Below, in pieces: positions 23,831 to 31,310 of a stretch of 35,148 bases of DNA; within the stretch, counting starts at the first letter, position 1; each line of letters begins with the position of its first letter. The notes below the pieces were generated by a model. The model was not told where the DNA came from. It ran no database searches and saw only the letters and a program-made list of their open reading frames with translations. The stretch is taken from NCBI GenBank assembly GCA_018065105.1, contig JAGHTX010000098.1, positions 1 to 35,148 on the forward strand, given 5' to 3'. Origin of the DNA: Bacillota bacterium. Lineage in GTDB: Bacteria; Bacillota_I; Bacilli_A; Erysipelotrichales; Erysipelotrichaceae. A program made the position numbers and the translations under genes.

Positions 23831-24439
23831 ATGTCAAGAAACACAGGAAGTACTTGGAAGAAGAGTCGTCGTTTAGGTTTCTCTATCTTAGAAACAGGAC
23901 AAGAATTAACTAAACGTAACTATGCTCCAGGACAACACGGAAACGCACGTCGTGCAAAATTAACAAACTACGGTATTCAATTACAAGAAAAACAACGTAT
24001 TCGTTTAACTTACCAATTAAGCGAAAAACAATTCTACAACACTTACTTAAAAGCTAGTAAAAAAGCAGGATCTGCTGGTGAAAACTTATTAGTAATGTTA
24101 GAATCTCGTTTAGATAACTTAGTATATCGTATGGGATTTGCTCGTACTCGTCGTGGATCTCGTCAATTAGTTAACCACGGACACATCTTAGTAGATGGAA
24201 ACAAAGTAGATATCCCTAGCTACCAAGTAAAACCAGGAAGCGTTATCGAAGTTCGTGAACGTGACAAGAACATGAAAGTTATCGTTGAAGCTTTAGAAGC
24301 TCAAACAACTACAGTTGCATTCGTTGAAGTTGACAAAGACAAGAAAAAAGGAACTTATGTTCGTATTCCAGAACGTAACGAATTATTCACTGCTGAACCA
24401 ATCAACGAATTATTAGTAGTCGAATTCTATAACAGATAA
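23831..24439 (+). CDS. rpsD: 30S ribosomal protein S4
   Basis: 202 residues. It starts SRNTGSTWKKSRRLGFSILE and contains KRNYAPGQHG and the S4 RNA-binding domain (LESRLDNLVYRMGFARTRRGSRQLVNHGHILVDG, given here as positions about 94-127). It lacks the N-terminal zinc cysteines of some S4 forms. S4 nucleates 30S assembly on 16S rRNA and is usually an autogenous repressor. AGGAGG lies 8 nt upstream of the ATG. Codon use is strongly biased (many TTA, CGT, AAC, GAA), as expected for a highly expressed gene. Confidence 0.97.
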   Translation: MSRNTGSTWKKSRRLGFSILETGQELTKRNYAPGQHGNARRAKLTNYGIQLQEKQRIRLTYQLSEKQFYNTYLKASKKAGSAGENLLVMLESRLDNLVYRMGFARTRRGSRQLVNHGHILVDGNKVDIPSYQVKPGSVIEVRERDKNMKVIVEALEAQTTTVAFVEVDKDKKKGTYVRIPERNELFTAEPINELLVVEFYNR

Positions 24440-24463
24440 TCGATTGACAAAAATTCCAAAAGA

Positions 24464-24488
24464 AAAGCCATTCGCAAGAATGGTTTTT
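24464..24488 (+). terminator. Intrinsic terminator after rpsD
   Basis: GCCATTC (24467-24473) pairs with GAATGGT (24478-24484) around a GCAA tetraloop and is followed by a long T-run. Confidence 0.85.
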
Positions 24489-24507
24489 TTTAAACACGTA
24501 TGCCATA

Positions 24508-24547
24508 AAAAACTGGATATTTCCACTTGTGAAACCATCCAGTTTTT
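24508..24547. other. Extra 11-bp hairpin between rpsD and the lipoprotein gene
   Basis: AAAAACTGGAT (24508-24518) and ATCCAGTTTTT (24537-24547) pair perfectly, and the 18-nt loop can pair further (CAC with GTG). T-runs on both sides would let it act as a second terminator in either direction; a relic of an inserted element is an alternative. Confidence 0.55.
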
Positions 24548-24591
24548 AACTATTGTCCCGTAAGTTAACCGAATACAAAATCTTAATGTAC

Positions 24592-24619
24592 AAAAAAACA
24601 GTTGCATAATACAACTGTT
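24592..24619 (-). terminator. Intrinsic terminator of the lipoprotein gene
   Basis: 8-bp stem (24597-24604 with 24612-24619), 7-nt loop, seven U on the minus strand. Confidence 0.85.
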
Positions 24620-24642
24620 CATACTTTCTATTAGGTATTGAA

Positions 24643-25194
24643 TTATGAGTTTGATTCACTGTGTGTAGTTTCTGCAATCACTGCATTTGAATCTGCGTCA
24701 ATAATTTTAACTTTAACTTCATAATTAGAAATAGCTTTTAAACTGTGTGCCATTTTCGCAAATCTTTTTAATACTTCTGCAACATCTTCTTCTTCAGCTG
24801 TATAATCTCCACTCTTTGTTACAATTTCGAAATTTTCAAAATCATCGTCATAAGTAATAGCTGTAATAGGATCTTTTTCATCATCTACATATTGAGCGAT
24901 AAATCCTTCAATTTGATCTTTTAAATCGGCTAATGCGACAGAAGCTTTTTCTTTATCCATTGTCATAGTAACAGATCCATCTTCATTAAATGTTCCAGAG
25001 TTATATCCTTTTTCTTCCACCCATTTATCTACCCAATCTTGATCTACATTGGATGTAACATCCTCAGCTGCATAAGTAATGGATACTTCTTTTACTTCTT
25101 CTACTTCTTTGGCAGGTTGACTACTTGATCCACCACATCCAACACATGCCAATGCCATACCGGCTGATAATAATGTCACAATTAATTTCTTCAT
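24643..25194 (-). CDS. Putative lipoprotein, acidic, function unknown
   Basis: 183 residues. The signal sequence MKKLIVTLLSAGMALACVGC is followed by GGSSSQP; Cys20 is the likeliest lipidated residue, though Cys17 is possible because neither gives a textbook lipobox. The mature part is acidic, with a NEDGSVTMTMDKEKA segment and a C-terminal beta-strand (NYEVKVKIIDADSNAV). No family was recognised. It is a single-gene unit with promoter TTGAAA-17-GATAAT (25229-25257, minus) and its own terminator. Confidence 0.75.
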   Translation of the reverse strand: MKKLIVTLLSAGMALACVGCGGSSSQPAKEVEEVKEVSITYAAEDVTSNVDQDWVDKWVEEKGYNSGTFNEDGSVTMTMDKEKASVALADLKDQIEGFIAQYVDDEKDPITAITYDDDFENFEIVTKSGDYTAEEEDVAEVLKRFAKMAHSLKAISNYEVKVKIIDADSNAVIAETTHSESNS

Positions 25195-25228
25195 GTTAAT
25201 ATCTCTTTCTTTAATTTTCTTTATCGCT

Positions 25229-25257
25229 ATTATCTACAATTATGTTGCCATTTTCAA
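25229..25257 (-). promoter_or_regulatory. Promoter of the lipoprotein gene
   Basis: On the minus strand TTGAAA (25252-25257) and GATAAT (25229-25234) are 17 bp apart. Confidence 0.6.
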
Positions 25258-25628
25258 CAAATTTACATCATCTTTCTATGTTTTCAGAAAGAGAATTTAA
25301 ATAATAAATTTTAGCGACTGTTTATTTATTCCGTGTAATTTTTCAAGCTAGCTGTTTCTTATAGTTTCTCTATTACCTGAATAATACTAATTTTTTCAAA
25401 GAAAAGATAAAAAACAACCATTTCTATTTTTAATCTTAGGTTTTATAGTATTCCAAATTTTTCTAGTCAAAATGTGATAATATCTTTTTCTATTTTTGTC
25501 TCCTCCCTAAGCTTTCTAGCTTTCTTTACGTGCGTAGAATAACGAAGAAATCTAAATTTAAACTGTATTTAATCTTAACGTTTACTTAATTTGATAAATA
25601 TTGTGTATTCTTTCACTTCCAAAAACAT

Positions 25629-25660
25629 AAAAAAAGTATGGAAACTTGACAATTCCATAC
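25629..25660 (-). terminator. Intrinsic terminator with no visible gene upstream
   Basis: 8-bp perfect stem (25636-25643 with 25653-25660), 9-nt loop, seven U on the minus strand. The nearest minus-strand gene ends at 26050, about 390 bp upstream. Confidence 0.7.
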
Positions 25661-25864
25661 AAAGGACTAGGATTTTATTTTTTAAGAGGCAAATAATGAA
25701 ATAATGAGAATCCTAGAAGATTAGATATACAATCATTCAATAACATTGAAGACAATTCTGATTCCTACTCACTAAGGAGAGAGACGTAAGCTTGGAAACG
25801 AATTATAGTGGATTATTATAGGAGAATACATTACGAACAATCATACACCTGCAGAACCGAGAGG

Positions 25865-25906
25865 CACCGGTTCCATAATTAATATATCACAGTATGGTAC
25901 CGGTTT
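25865..25906. repeat. 12-bp inverted repeat in the gene-free region
   Basis: ACCGGTTCCATA and TATGGTACCGGT match in 11 of 12 pairs around a 15-nt A+T-rich loop. The arms are G+C-rich compared with the surroundings, so a selected RNA or DNA structure is likely. Confidence 0.65.
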
Positions 25907-25918
25907 CAATAGGAGAAT

Positions 25919-25948
25919 AAAAAGTCTTGTGTTATTTTTCACAAGACT
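25919..25948 (-). repeat. First copy of a 30-bp terminator sequence flanking the AbiE module
   Basis: Identical base for base to 27551-27580, the terminator of the fructan operon. It forms a 9-bp stem with a U-run on the minus strand and lies about 100 bp after the AbiEii stop, so it may terminate that operon. Confidence 0.85.
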
Positions 25949-26049
25949 GAATCTTTATTCATTTTCCTATCGCATCCATTAGAAATTATATATTTATCAA
26001 TATCTATTGATTTTAATATTTAATTGATTTTTTGCATGAATTTACACTA

Positions 26050-26886
26050 TTATTTACCAACTTTTTGAATCAAAATGCGAACAGTTTTTATGACTTCATC
26101 AAAGCTTATTTCAGAAGCATAAATATACTTTTTCTGATACGATTTCCACAGATTTTGAATACCACCATCGGAAGCTACCATTTGAATTATTTCCTCGGTG
26201 TTTTCAAACTGACTATTTCGTTTCTGCGATGTTGCGACAAATGCATCATGTAAAACCTGGTAATTGATTGAATCTTCATATAGATTCGTTAATGCATACA
26301 CATCATAAAAATCTCTCATTCGTGTATTAAATATATGCCTTACCAAAATTGTCTGCAGTTTTTCTGCTAAAACTGTTTCCAAATTGTATGCCCATATTTT
26401 AATTGCCCTATCTTCAAGTAAAAGATTGTGAGAATACTCAATTTCTCGAGGAGTAATAATATCTCCTGTAGAAATATCAATTTTTATTGGGGTTATCATT
26501 CTATCAATTATTGCGTTTAACTCTATTCGAATTCCAGGATATTCAAAATCATCCATAATTTTTTCAACTTTCATAATCTCAAAAACAACACCATCATCCA
26601 AAGATATCTCTGATATTTCTTTGATGATTATTAATGCATCTTCTTCACTAAGATTTAAATTTTTAATACTTGTATCAATATCCATTGTAGATCTCATCGC
26701 AACACCGACCATCGATGTTACTAATATTCCACCTTTGATAATAAAATTATCTCTATACTTTGAATATGATAATCTATCTAAAAATCTATCCATCATATAG
26801 ATGCGTAACAACAATCTTGCATCTGCGTTATTTTTACTAGCTAAACTTTTTATCTTCCCTTTAATCTGTGCCACTGTTAGCTTCAC
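26050..26886 (-). CDS. abiEii: Type IV toxin AbiEii (nucleotidyltransferase)
   Basis: 278 residues. AbiEii/AbiGii motifs appear in order: FIIKGGILV, RSTMDIDTSI (metal-binding Asp pair), PIKIDISTGD, then ETVLAEKLQTIL and RMRDFYDVYAL. These are the four motifs of the DUF1814 nucleotidyltransferases; homologs inhibit growth by modifying tRNA 3' ends or related targets and can abort phage infection. It starts with GTG at 26886, sharing one base with the antitoxin stop (TAGTG), with GGAGG 10 nt upstream. All motif residues are present, so it looks intact. Confidence 0.9.
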   Translation of the reverse strand: MKLTVAQIKGKIKSLASKNNADARLLLRIYMMDRFLDRLSYSKYRDNFIIKGGILVTSMVGVAMRSTMDIDTSIKNLNLSEEDALIIIKEISEISLDDGVVFEIMKVEKIMDDFEYPGIRIELNAIIDRMITPIKIDISTGDIITPREIEYSHNLLLEDRAIKIWAYNLETVLAEKLQTILVRHIFNTRMRDFYDVYALTNLYEDSINYQVLHDAFVATSQKRNSQFENTEEIIQMVASDGGIQNLWKSYQKKYIYASEISFDEVIKTVRILIQKVGK

Positions 26887-27464
26887 TAAAGTAATACCTC
26901 CATATACATCCTAAGTAGCTTTTCAACCTTGAATACTTTGGCGTATTCAAATAATCGAATCAAATTCTTATCTTTTCGTTTTATATATGCTTTTATTGCA
27001 GTGGCAAAATCTTGAATTTCAAATTTACTTCTATTTCGAATCAAATCAACTATCGTTCTTTCAAGATCATACATAGGAATGGTATTCCCAAAATTGTCCA
27101 CTACTTCTATTTTTCCAAGGTACAAATACTCTTTCTTCACATAATAAACCTTATATCCTGATTTAATTAATTTTGTCGCATTATATCCACTATATACAGT
27201 TATAGTATAAGATAATGGCTCTCTGTCGATTAGATTATAATAATATAACGCCTCATCGTGAGAAACTACACCGCCAGGACACCGCTTATGAAGGATCCAT
27301 AGTTTATCTACAATCTCATTTGGGGATACATACATACCTGGACCAACTTTCTCATATTCGTTTGCCTTAACATATTTATAAAAACCTTCTCTAGATATAC
27401 TGAGCTCTTTTGATTTTGATACTTCAAGAATGCCTTCTACTCTATCTAATGTCATTTTTCGCAT
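26886..27464 (-). CDS. abiEi: Type IV antitoxin AbiEi
   Basis: 192 residues. The N-terminal winged-helix region (about 1-60, with ISREGFYKYVKANEYEKVGPGMYV) and the central VSHDEALYYYNLIDREP and PMYDLERTIVDLIRNRS are typical of AbiEi antitoxins. AbiEi is known to neutralise AbiEii without stable binding and to repress its own operon. ATG 27464 has AGGTGG upstream. The module is more A+T-rich than the flanking sugar genes and lies between 30-bp direct repeats, consistent with horizontal gain. Confidence 0.88.
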   Translation of the reverse strand: MRKMTLDRVEGILEVSKSKELSISREGFYKYVKANEYEKVGPGMYVSPNEIVDKLWILHKRCPGGVVSHDEALYYYNLIDREPLSYTITVYSGYNATKLIKSGYKVYYVKKEYLYLGKIEVVDNFGNTIPMYDLERTIVDLIRNRSKFEIQDFATAIKAYIKRKDKNLIRLFEYAKVFKVEKLLRMYMEVLL

Positions 27465-27480
27465 GTATGATCACCACCTT

Positions 27481-27518
27481 CGTGCTTATATGATATTTTA
27501 TATACGCACGTTTGTCAA
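27481..27518 (-). promoter_or_regulatory. AbiE promoter and candidate AbiEi operator
   Basis: On the minus strand TTGACA (27513-27518) and TATCAT (27490-27495) are 17 bp apart. An inverted repeat (27481-27491 with 27500-27510, 10 of 11 pairs) covers the -10 and spacer, where AbiEi autorepression would be expected. Confidence 0.7.
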
Positions 27519-27548
27519 CTTTGTGGATTCCTGCACAAAACTCTATAC

Positions 27549-27580
27549 AAAAAAAGTCTTGTGTTATTTTTCACAAGACT
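27549..27580 (-). terminator. Terminator of the fructan operon, second copy of the 30-bp repeat
   Basis: 9-bp stem (27555-27563 with 27572-27580) with the GH32 stop codon in the loop and seven U on the minus strand. Bases 27551-27580 equal 25919-25948. Confidence 0.85.
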
Positions 27581-29069
27581 TTAATTCATATTGTTCAATA
27601 GAGATATTGGCTTCTCCCATTGTCTTCAAAGATATTCCATCGGCTTCTAATGGTGTATATAGAACAAAAGTTGCAGCTTGTTCTCCATCATTGATAAACA
27701 TCTCTACACTATTACGATCCAAGATAAAACGAATCTTTAGATTTCCTTTTTGATCTCTTACCTTGAATTCACGAGAATGCAAGACATCCATACGAGCACC
27801 TGTATACTTACGATCTACTTTGATTACATCTTCTTCTGGATTATAAGATACATAGAAATAATGTTTATCATCTTTTGCCAATTTAATGTCCAACTTACGA
27901 TAGCTATCTTCTTTTGTTGGAGAAACATTGATTGTTAGATCTAAATATCGTCCTTTGATGCCTTCAAAAGAAACATCTTCCGAATATTTATCCCCACAAA
28001 TGGTTTGTTGAACACATTTTTTATTGGTACGATAGTTTTCGATTTCTCGTACTGGATTTTGAATCAAATGATTGTCCACAACACGAATTTCTCTAGGTAA
28101 TGTCATTTGGGCAAACCAGTGTTTTCCCGGATCCTTGAATGAAGTACAATCCCAGTTTGACATCCAGGCAATCATAACTCTTCTTCCATCAAATGTTTTT
28201 ACGGTTTGTGGTGCATAGAAGTCAATTCCGTAATCAATCGAATGATAGATTTCCTTGTTGAACTTATATTGTTCTTTATCGTAATTTCCAATAAAGGCAA
28301 TCGTGTTGTATCCTGGGTGGAATTCATATCCATCCGATTCCATTTCCTGTGGACTGACCATCAATACGTATTTTCCATCTAATTCAAATAAATCCGGACA
28401 TTCCCAAACTTTACCCAGTTTTTCATCGTTGTAGGCAAGGATAGAAACATATTCCCAGTTTAGGGCATCTTCACTCTTATAAAGTAAGATTTGTCCGCTT
28501 CCATCTTCTGGTCTGGAACACATGATCGCATAATACGTATCTTCTTCTAGCCAGATTTTTGGATCTCTAAAATCTTCTAACCAGCTGCCCTTTGGAGCTG
28601 TGGAAGCCAATACATTCGGATTGCCTTCGTATTTCACAAAATCTATTCCATCACCAATCGCAATACAGTGATTTTGATATAATGTTTCCTTTTTTTCGAC
28701 ATGACCAGGATGTAAATTGTCTTTTGTCATTCCTGTATAGAACAACAATTGTCTACCATCTTTCATCTCAATGGCACTACCTGAAATACATCCTTCGATA
28801 TCATAAGGTTGGTCTGGGGCAATGGCACATGGCAAGAATTCCCATTTCACAAAATCTTGAGTTTTCACATGTCCCCAGTGCATAGGTCCCCATACCACAT
28901 CAAAAGGGTGATATTGGAAGAATAAATGATATTCTCCTTTATACGTAGAGAACCCATTTGGATCGTTGATCCATCCAGTCATTCCTGTTACATGGAAGGC
29001 AGGTCTTTCTGGATCGGTGATTGCTTTTTGGCTCGCTTCGTATTCTCTAGATTTCTTTAAATCCGCCAT
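27564..29069 (-). CDS. GH32 beta-fructofuranosidase, last gene of the fructan operon
   Basis: 501 residues. Nucleophile Asp36 in GWINDPNG, transition-state motif FRDPKIW, acid/base Glu in WECPDLF, and the C-terminal beta-sandwich (IRFILDRNSVEMFINDGEQ). No signal peptide, so it acts on imported, probably phosphorylated, fructosides. It resembles the GH32 gene at 31311 much more closely than the other two, indicating a duplication now separated by scrB and the HAD gene. The ribosome site AAGGA lies inside the end of the HAD gene. Its last codons lie in the 30-bp repeat that also occurs beyond the AbiE module. Confidence 0.92.
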   Translation of the reverse strand: MADLKKSREYEASQKAITDPERPAFHVTGMTGWINDPNGFSTYKGEYHLFFQYHPFDVVWGPMHWGHVKTQDFVKWEFLPCAIAPDQPYDIEGCISGSAIEMKDGRQLLFYTGMTKDNLHPGHVEKKETLYQNHCIAIGDGIDFVKYEGNPNVLASTAPKGSWLEDFRDPKIWLEEDTYYAIMCSRPEDGSGQILLYKSEDALNWEYVSILAYNDEKLGKVWECPDLFELDGKYVLMVSPQEMESDGYEFHPGYNTIAFIGNYDKEQYKFNKEIYHSIDYGIDFYAPQTVKTFDGRRVMIAWMSNWDCTSFKDPGKHWFAQMTLPREIRVVDNHLIQNPVREIENYRTNKKCVQQTICGDKYSEDVSFEGIKGRYLDLTINVSPTKEDSYRKLDIKLAKDDKHYFYVSYNPEEDVIKVDRKYTGARMDVLHSREFKVRDQKGNLKIRFILDRNSVEMFINDGEQAATFVLYTPLEADGISLKTMGEANISIEQYELKSCEK

Positions 29070-29071
29070 AA

Positions 29072-29842
29072 CTAATCCTTCATACTATCTTCTAAGGCAT
29101 CGACGATGGTTTCTACGACTTTATCCGCTCTTTGTTGCACGATTACTGGTGCATATGGGAATGTATAAGAAACATCGGCTGCATCAATTAATGGTAAATC
29201 GTTAATAGAGTCTCCGATTCCATATAAAATGACATCTCCATATTCGTCTTTTAAGAATTGGCGTAAGATTTCAACACCTTTTCCTTTGGAACATCCTCTT
29301 GGGGCAATATCAACTTCAATAACGTTTTGGAAAGCTTCTACCTTATCTCCAAAACGAGCATTGACATCAGCGGCAATACGAGCGGCATCTTCTAAACTTT
29401 CGGTGTGTACACTGACCTGGTGAATCAATCCTTTTGGGGCGTTGTCTACACAATCGATCACATAGTAGAATCCTGGATAGTCCATTTTCGCAAATACACA
29501 GATATCTCCTTCGATATCTAATGTAATACGATATCCTTGAGGATTTAATTCTTTACATAAAATATCGGCTACTTCTCTGTCGACACCTTGTTTCTTAATT
29601 TCTTTTAGGTCTTTGTCTACAATGTTGGCACCACTACTTGTGATATAAAAATCCGGTTTGACAAATCCTGTAATAAATGGAGTTAAACCTCCCACTTGTC
29701 TTCCTGTACAAAGTCCAAATAAGTGTCCTTGGGCTTGATATTCTCTAATTTTTTCTACCGATTCCATTGGTAGTTTTCGATCGTCTTCGGCTTTATAGAA
29801 ATATAAAGTTCCGTCAAAATCACTCGCAAATACTTTTTTCAT
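29072..29842 (-). CDS. HAD-IIB (Cof-like) phosphatase
   Basis: 256 residues. Motif I DFDGTL (Asp8 nucleophile, Asp10), motif II with TSSGANI, motif III Lys in SKGKGVEIL, and motif IV GDSINDLPLI. The Cof-type cap lies between motifs II and III. These enzymes dephosphorylate sugar phosphates and cofactors. Its position between two GH32 genes suggests a role in balancing fructose or sucrose phosphates from the PTS; that is inference. Confidence 0.88.
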   Translation of the reverse strand: MKKVFASDFDGTLYFYKAEDDRKLPMESVEKIREYQAQGHLFGLCTGRQVGGLTPFITGFVKPDFYITSSGANIVDKDLKEIKKQGVDREVADILCKELNPQGYRITLDIEGDICVFAKMDYPGFYYVIDCVDNAPKGLIHQVSVHTESLEDAARIAADVNARFGDKVEAFQNVIEVDIAPRGCSKGKGVEILRQFLKDEYGDVILYGIGDSINDLPLIDAADVSYTFPYAPVIVQQRADKVVETIVDALEDSMKD

Positions 29843-29855
29843 ATACTTCTCTTTT

Positions 29856-31295
29856 CTATACTACAAAATCATCACTTACAGATGATGTTAATTCATAAAT
29901 TGTTAGAGATGCATTGTCACTCATTGTATAATGCATTTCTTCTTGGGTTGGATACATGTGCGATGTAAATACGGCTTCTCCACCATTGATAAAATATTCA
30001 ATTGAACTGTGATCTACAAAGATTTGTAGAGAAGTTAGTTTTTCTACAGGTACCGTTAAAACTTCTCCTACTTTTTCATTAAAACGTTTATCTAATCCTG
30101 TACGATCGATTTCAATTCCTTTTCCTTCTTCGTAGTGAAGACGGATACCACCTTCTCCATTTTCTTTCGTGAAAAGGTTTAGATCAAAGCTTGCATCGTT
30201 CACATCCACCAACAATTCACATTGTCTGGATAATTCTTTGATTTCTTTCTTGCGTAAAGCTTCCATTTCCTGTAAAGGTGTTTGAATTAATTTTCCATCT
30301 ACAATTCGTAGTTCTCGAGGAAGTGTCATACTTCCTTCGTAATCTTCTTCTTCGGTAGGATAATGGTTGTCTGGAAGTCCGATCCAGGAAATGATGATCG
30401 CTTTGTCTTTGTCTTGCACATTGCTGGCAAGTTGGGCTGCATAGAAATCAAATCCATAGTCTAAATGTTTATACTCTCCATTTGGAGTAAAAGTTAACGT
30501 ATCAAAATCCATTTTTCCTAATAGATAGACATTATGATTTGTACTTTCGCTTCTTCCTGGTAGTTTTGTATATTGTGGAGAGAATAATAAAATATCGGTA
30601 TCTCCAATACGTTCAATACATGGGCATTCCCACATACCACCAAAAGATTCATATCCTGGTACCTTTAATTGTCCGGCAAATTCCCATCCAGATAATAAAT
30701 CTTTGGATTTATACACTTGTACACATCCTTTAAGATCTAGAGTTTGTGCTCCAATAAAGATGTAGTACATTTGTTTTTCTTCGTTATAGAACACTTTTGG
30801 ATCTCTTTGGTGTTCACTATAGTCATCTCTTGGTCCAAAAAGTGGTTTTTCCAGTTTGACTGGTTTTCCATCTACCAATTTGGCAGCACATGTCCATGGT
30901 GTTCTTTCCCAGTTTTCGTTACGATGATTTCCTGTATAGAAGAAATACAATTCATCATCCTTACAAATAGCGGAACCAGAGTGACATCCTTTATTGTCAT
31001 AAATGGTATCTGGATGTAATCCAACTCCTTCGTTTTTCCAGGAAATTAAATCTTTCGAAGTAACATGGTACCAGTACTTCAATCCATGAACCGCACCCCA
31101 AGGTGTCCATTGGTAAAATAAATGCCATGTTCCATTTAAATAAGTAAATCCATTTGGATCACTGGATAATCCAGTAATTGGCTGCACATGATAAGCTTGG
31201 CGATACACGGATTTAGAAATGGATTCGTAAAGATCTTTGATTTGATCTGCACTTTCCAAAACCTTGTATCGTTCTTCTCTTGACCATTCTTTCAT
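29856..31295 (-). CDS. scrB: Sucrose-6-phosphate hydrolase-like GH32
   Basis: 479 residues. The segment VHGLKYWYHVTSKDLISW, YTGNHRNENWERTPW and the general plan resemble ScrB of lactic acid bacteria. Nucleophile Asp46, RDP at 164-166 and acid/base Glu223 (MWECP) are present. The first motif is GLSSDPNG, with Ser where the family usually has Asn before the nucleophile, and the acid/base motif reads ECPC instead of ECPD. It would split sucrose-6-P into glucose-6-P and fructose. The start follows the 31311 gene by 15 nt, with a weak AAAGAAG ribosome site. Confidence 0.85.
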   Translation of the reverse strand: MKEWSREERYKVLESADQIKDLYESISKSVYRQAYHVQPITGLSSDPNGFTYLNGTWHLFYQWTPWGAVHGLKYWYHVTSKDLISWKNEGVGLHPDTIYDNKGCHSGSAICKDDELYFFYTGNHRNENWERTPWTCAAKLVDGKPVKLEKPLFGPRDDYSEHQRDPKVFYNEEKQMYYIFIGAQTLDLKGCVQVYKSKDLLSGWEFAGQLKVPGYESFGGMWECPCIERIGDTDILLFSPQYTKLPGRSESTNHNVYLLGKMDFDTLTFTPNGEYKHLDYGFDFYAAQLASNVQDKDKAIIISWIGLPDNHYPTEEEDYEGSMTLPRELRIVDGKLIQTPLQEMEALRKKEIKELSRQCELLVDVNDASFDLNLFTKENGEGGIRLHYEEGKGIEIDRTGLDKRFNEKVGEVLTVPVEKLTSLQIFVDHSSIEYFINGGEAVFTSHMYPTQEEMHYTMSDNASLTIYELTSSVSDDFVV

Positions 31296-31310
31296 TTTCT
31301 TTGCTTCTTT

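Larger units (their letters stand above)
25195..26049. other. Gene-free A+T-rich region of about 850 bases with several hairpins
   Basis: I see no convincing gene on either strand. It holds the lipoprotein promoter (25229-25257, minus), a minus-strand terminator at 25629-25660, an inverted pair CTAGGATT/AATCCTAG (25667-25674, 25709-25716), two copies of ATAGGAGAATA (25818-25828, 25909-25919), a 12-bp inverted repeat near 25865-25906 and a 30-bp terminator copy at 25919-25948. A small RNA or degraded mobile element is possible. Confidence 0.6.

Noticed and set aside
24540-24570. Possible insertion-sequence end near TTGTCCCGTAAGTTAACC
   Set aside because: No matching inverted partner or transposase remnant was found nearby.
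25790-25920. T-box-like sequence (TATGGTACCGG) on the plus strand
   Set aside because: It departs from the GGGTGGNACCGCG core, no recognisable stem I or plus-strand terminator follows, and no plus-strand gene lies downstream.
26050-26886. Possible degradation of the AbiEii toxin
   Set aside because: All four nucleotidyltransferase motifs are present in an uninterrupted frame; the GTG start is explained by coupling to the antitoxin stop.
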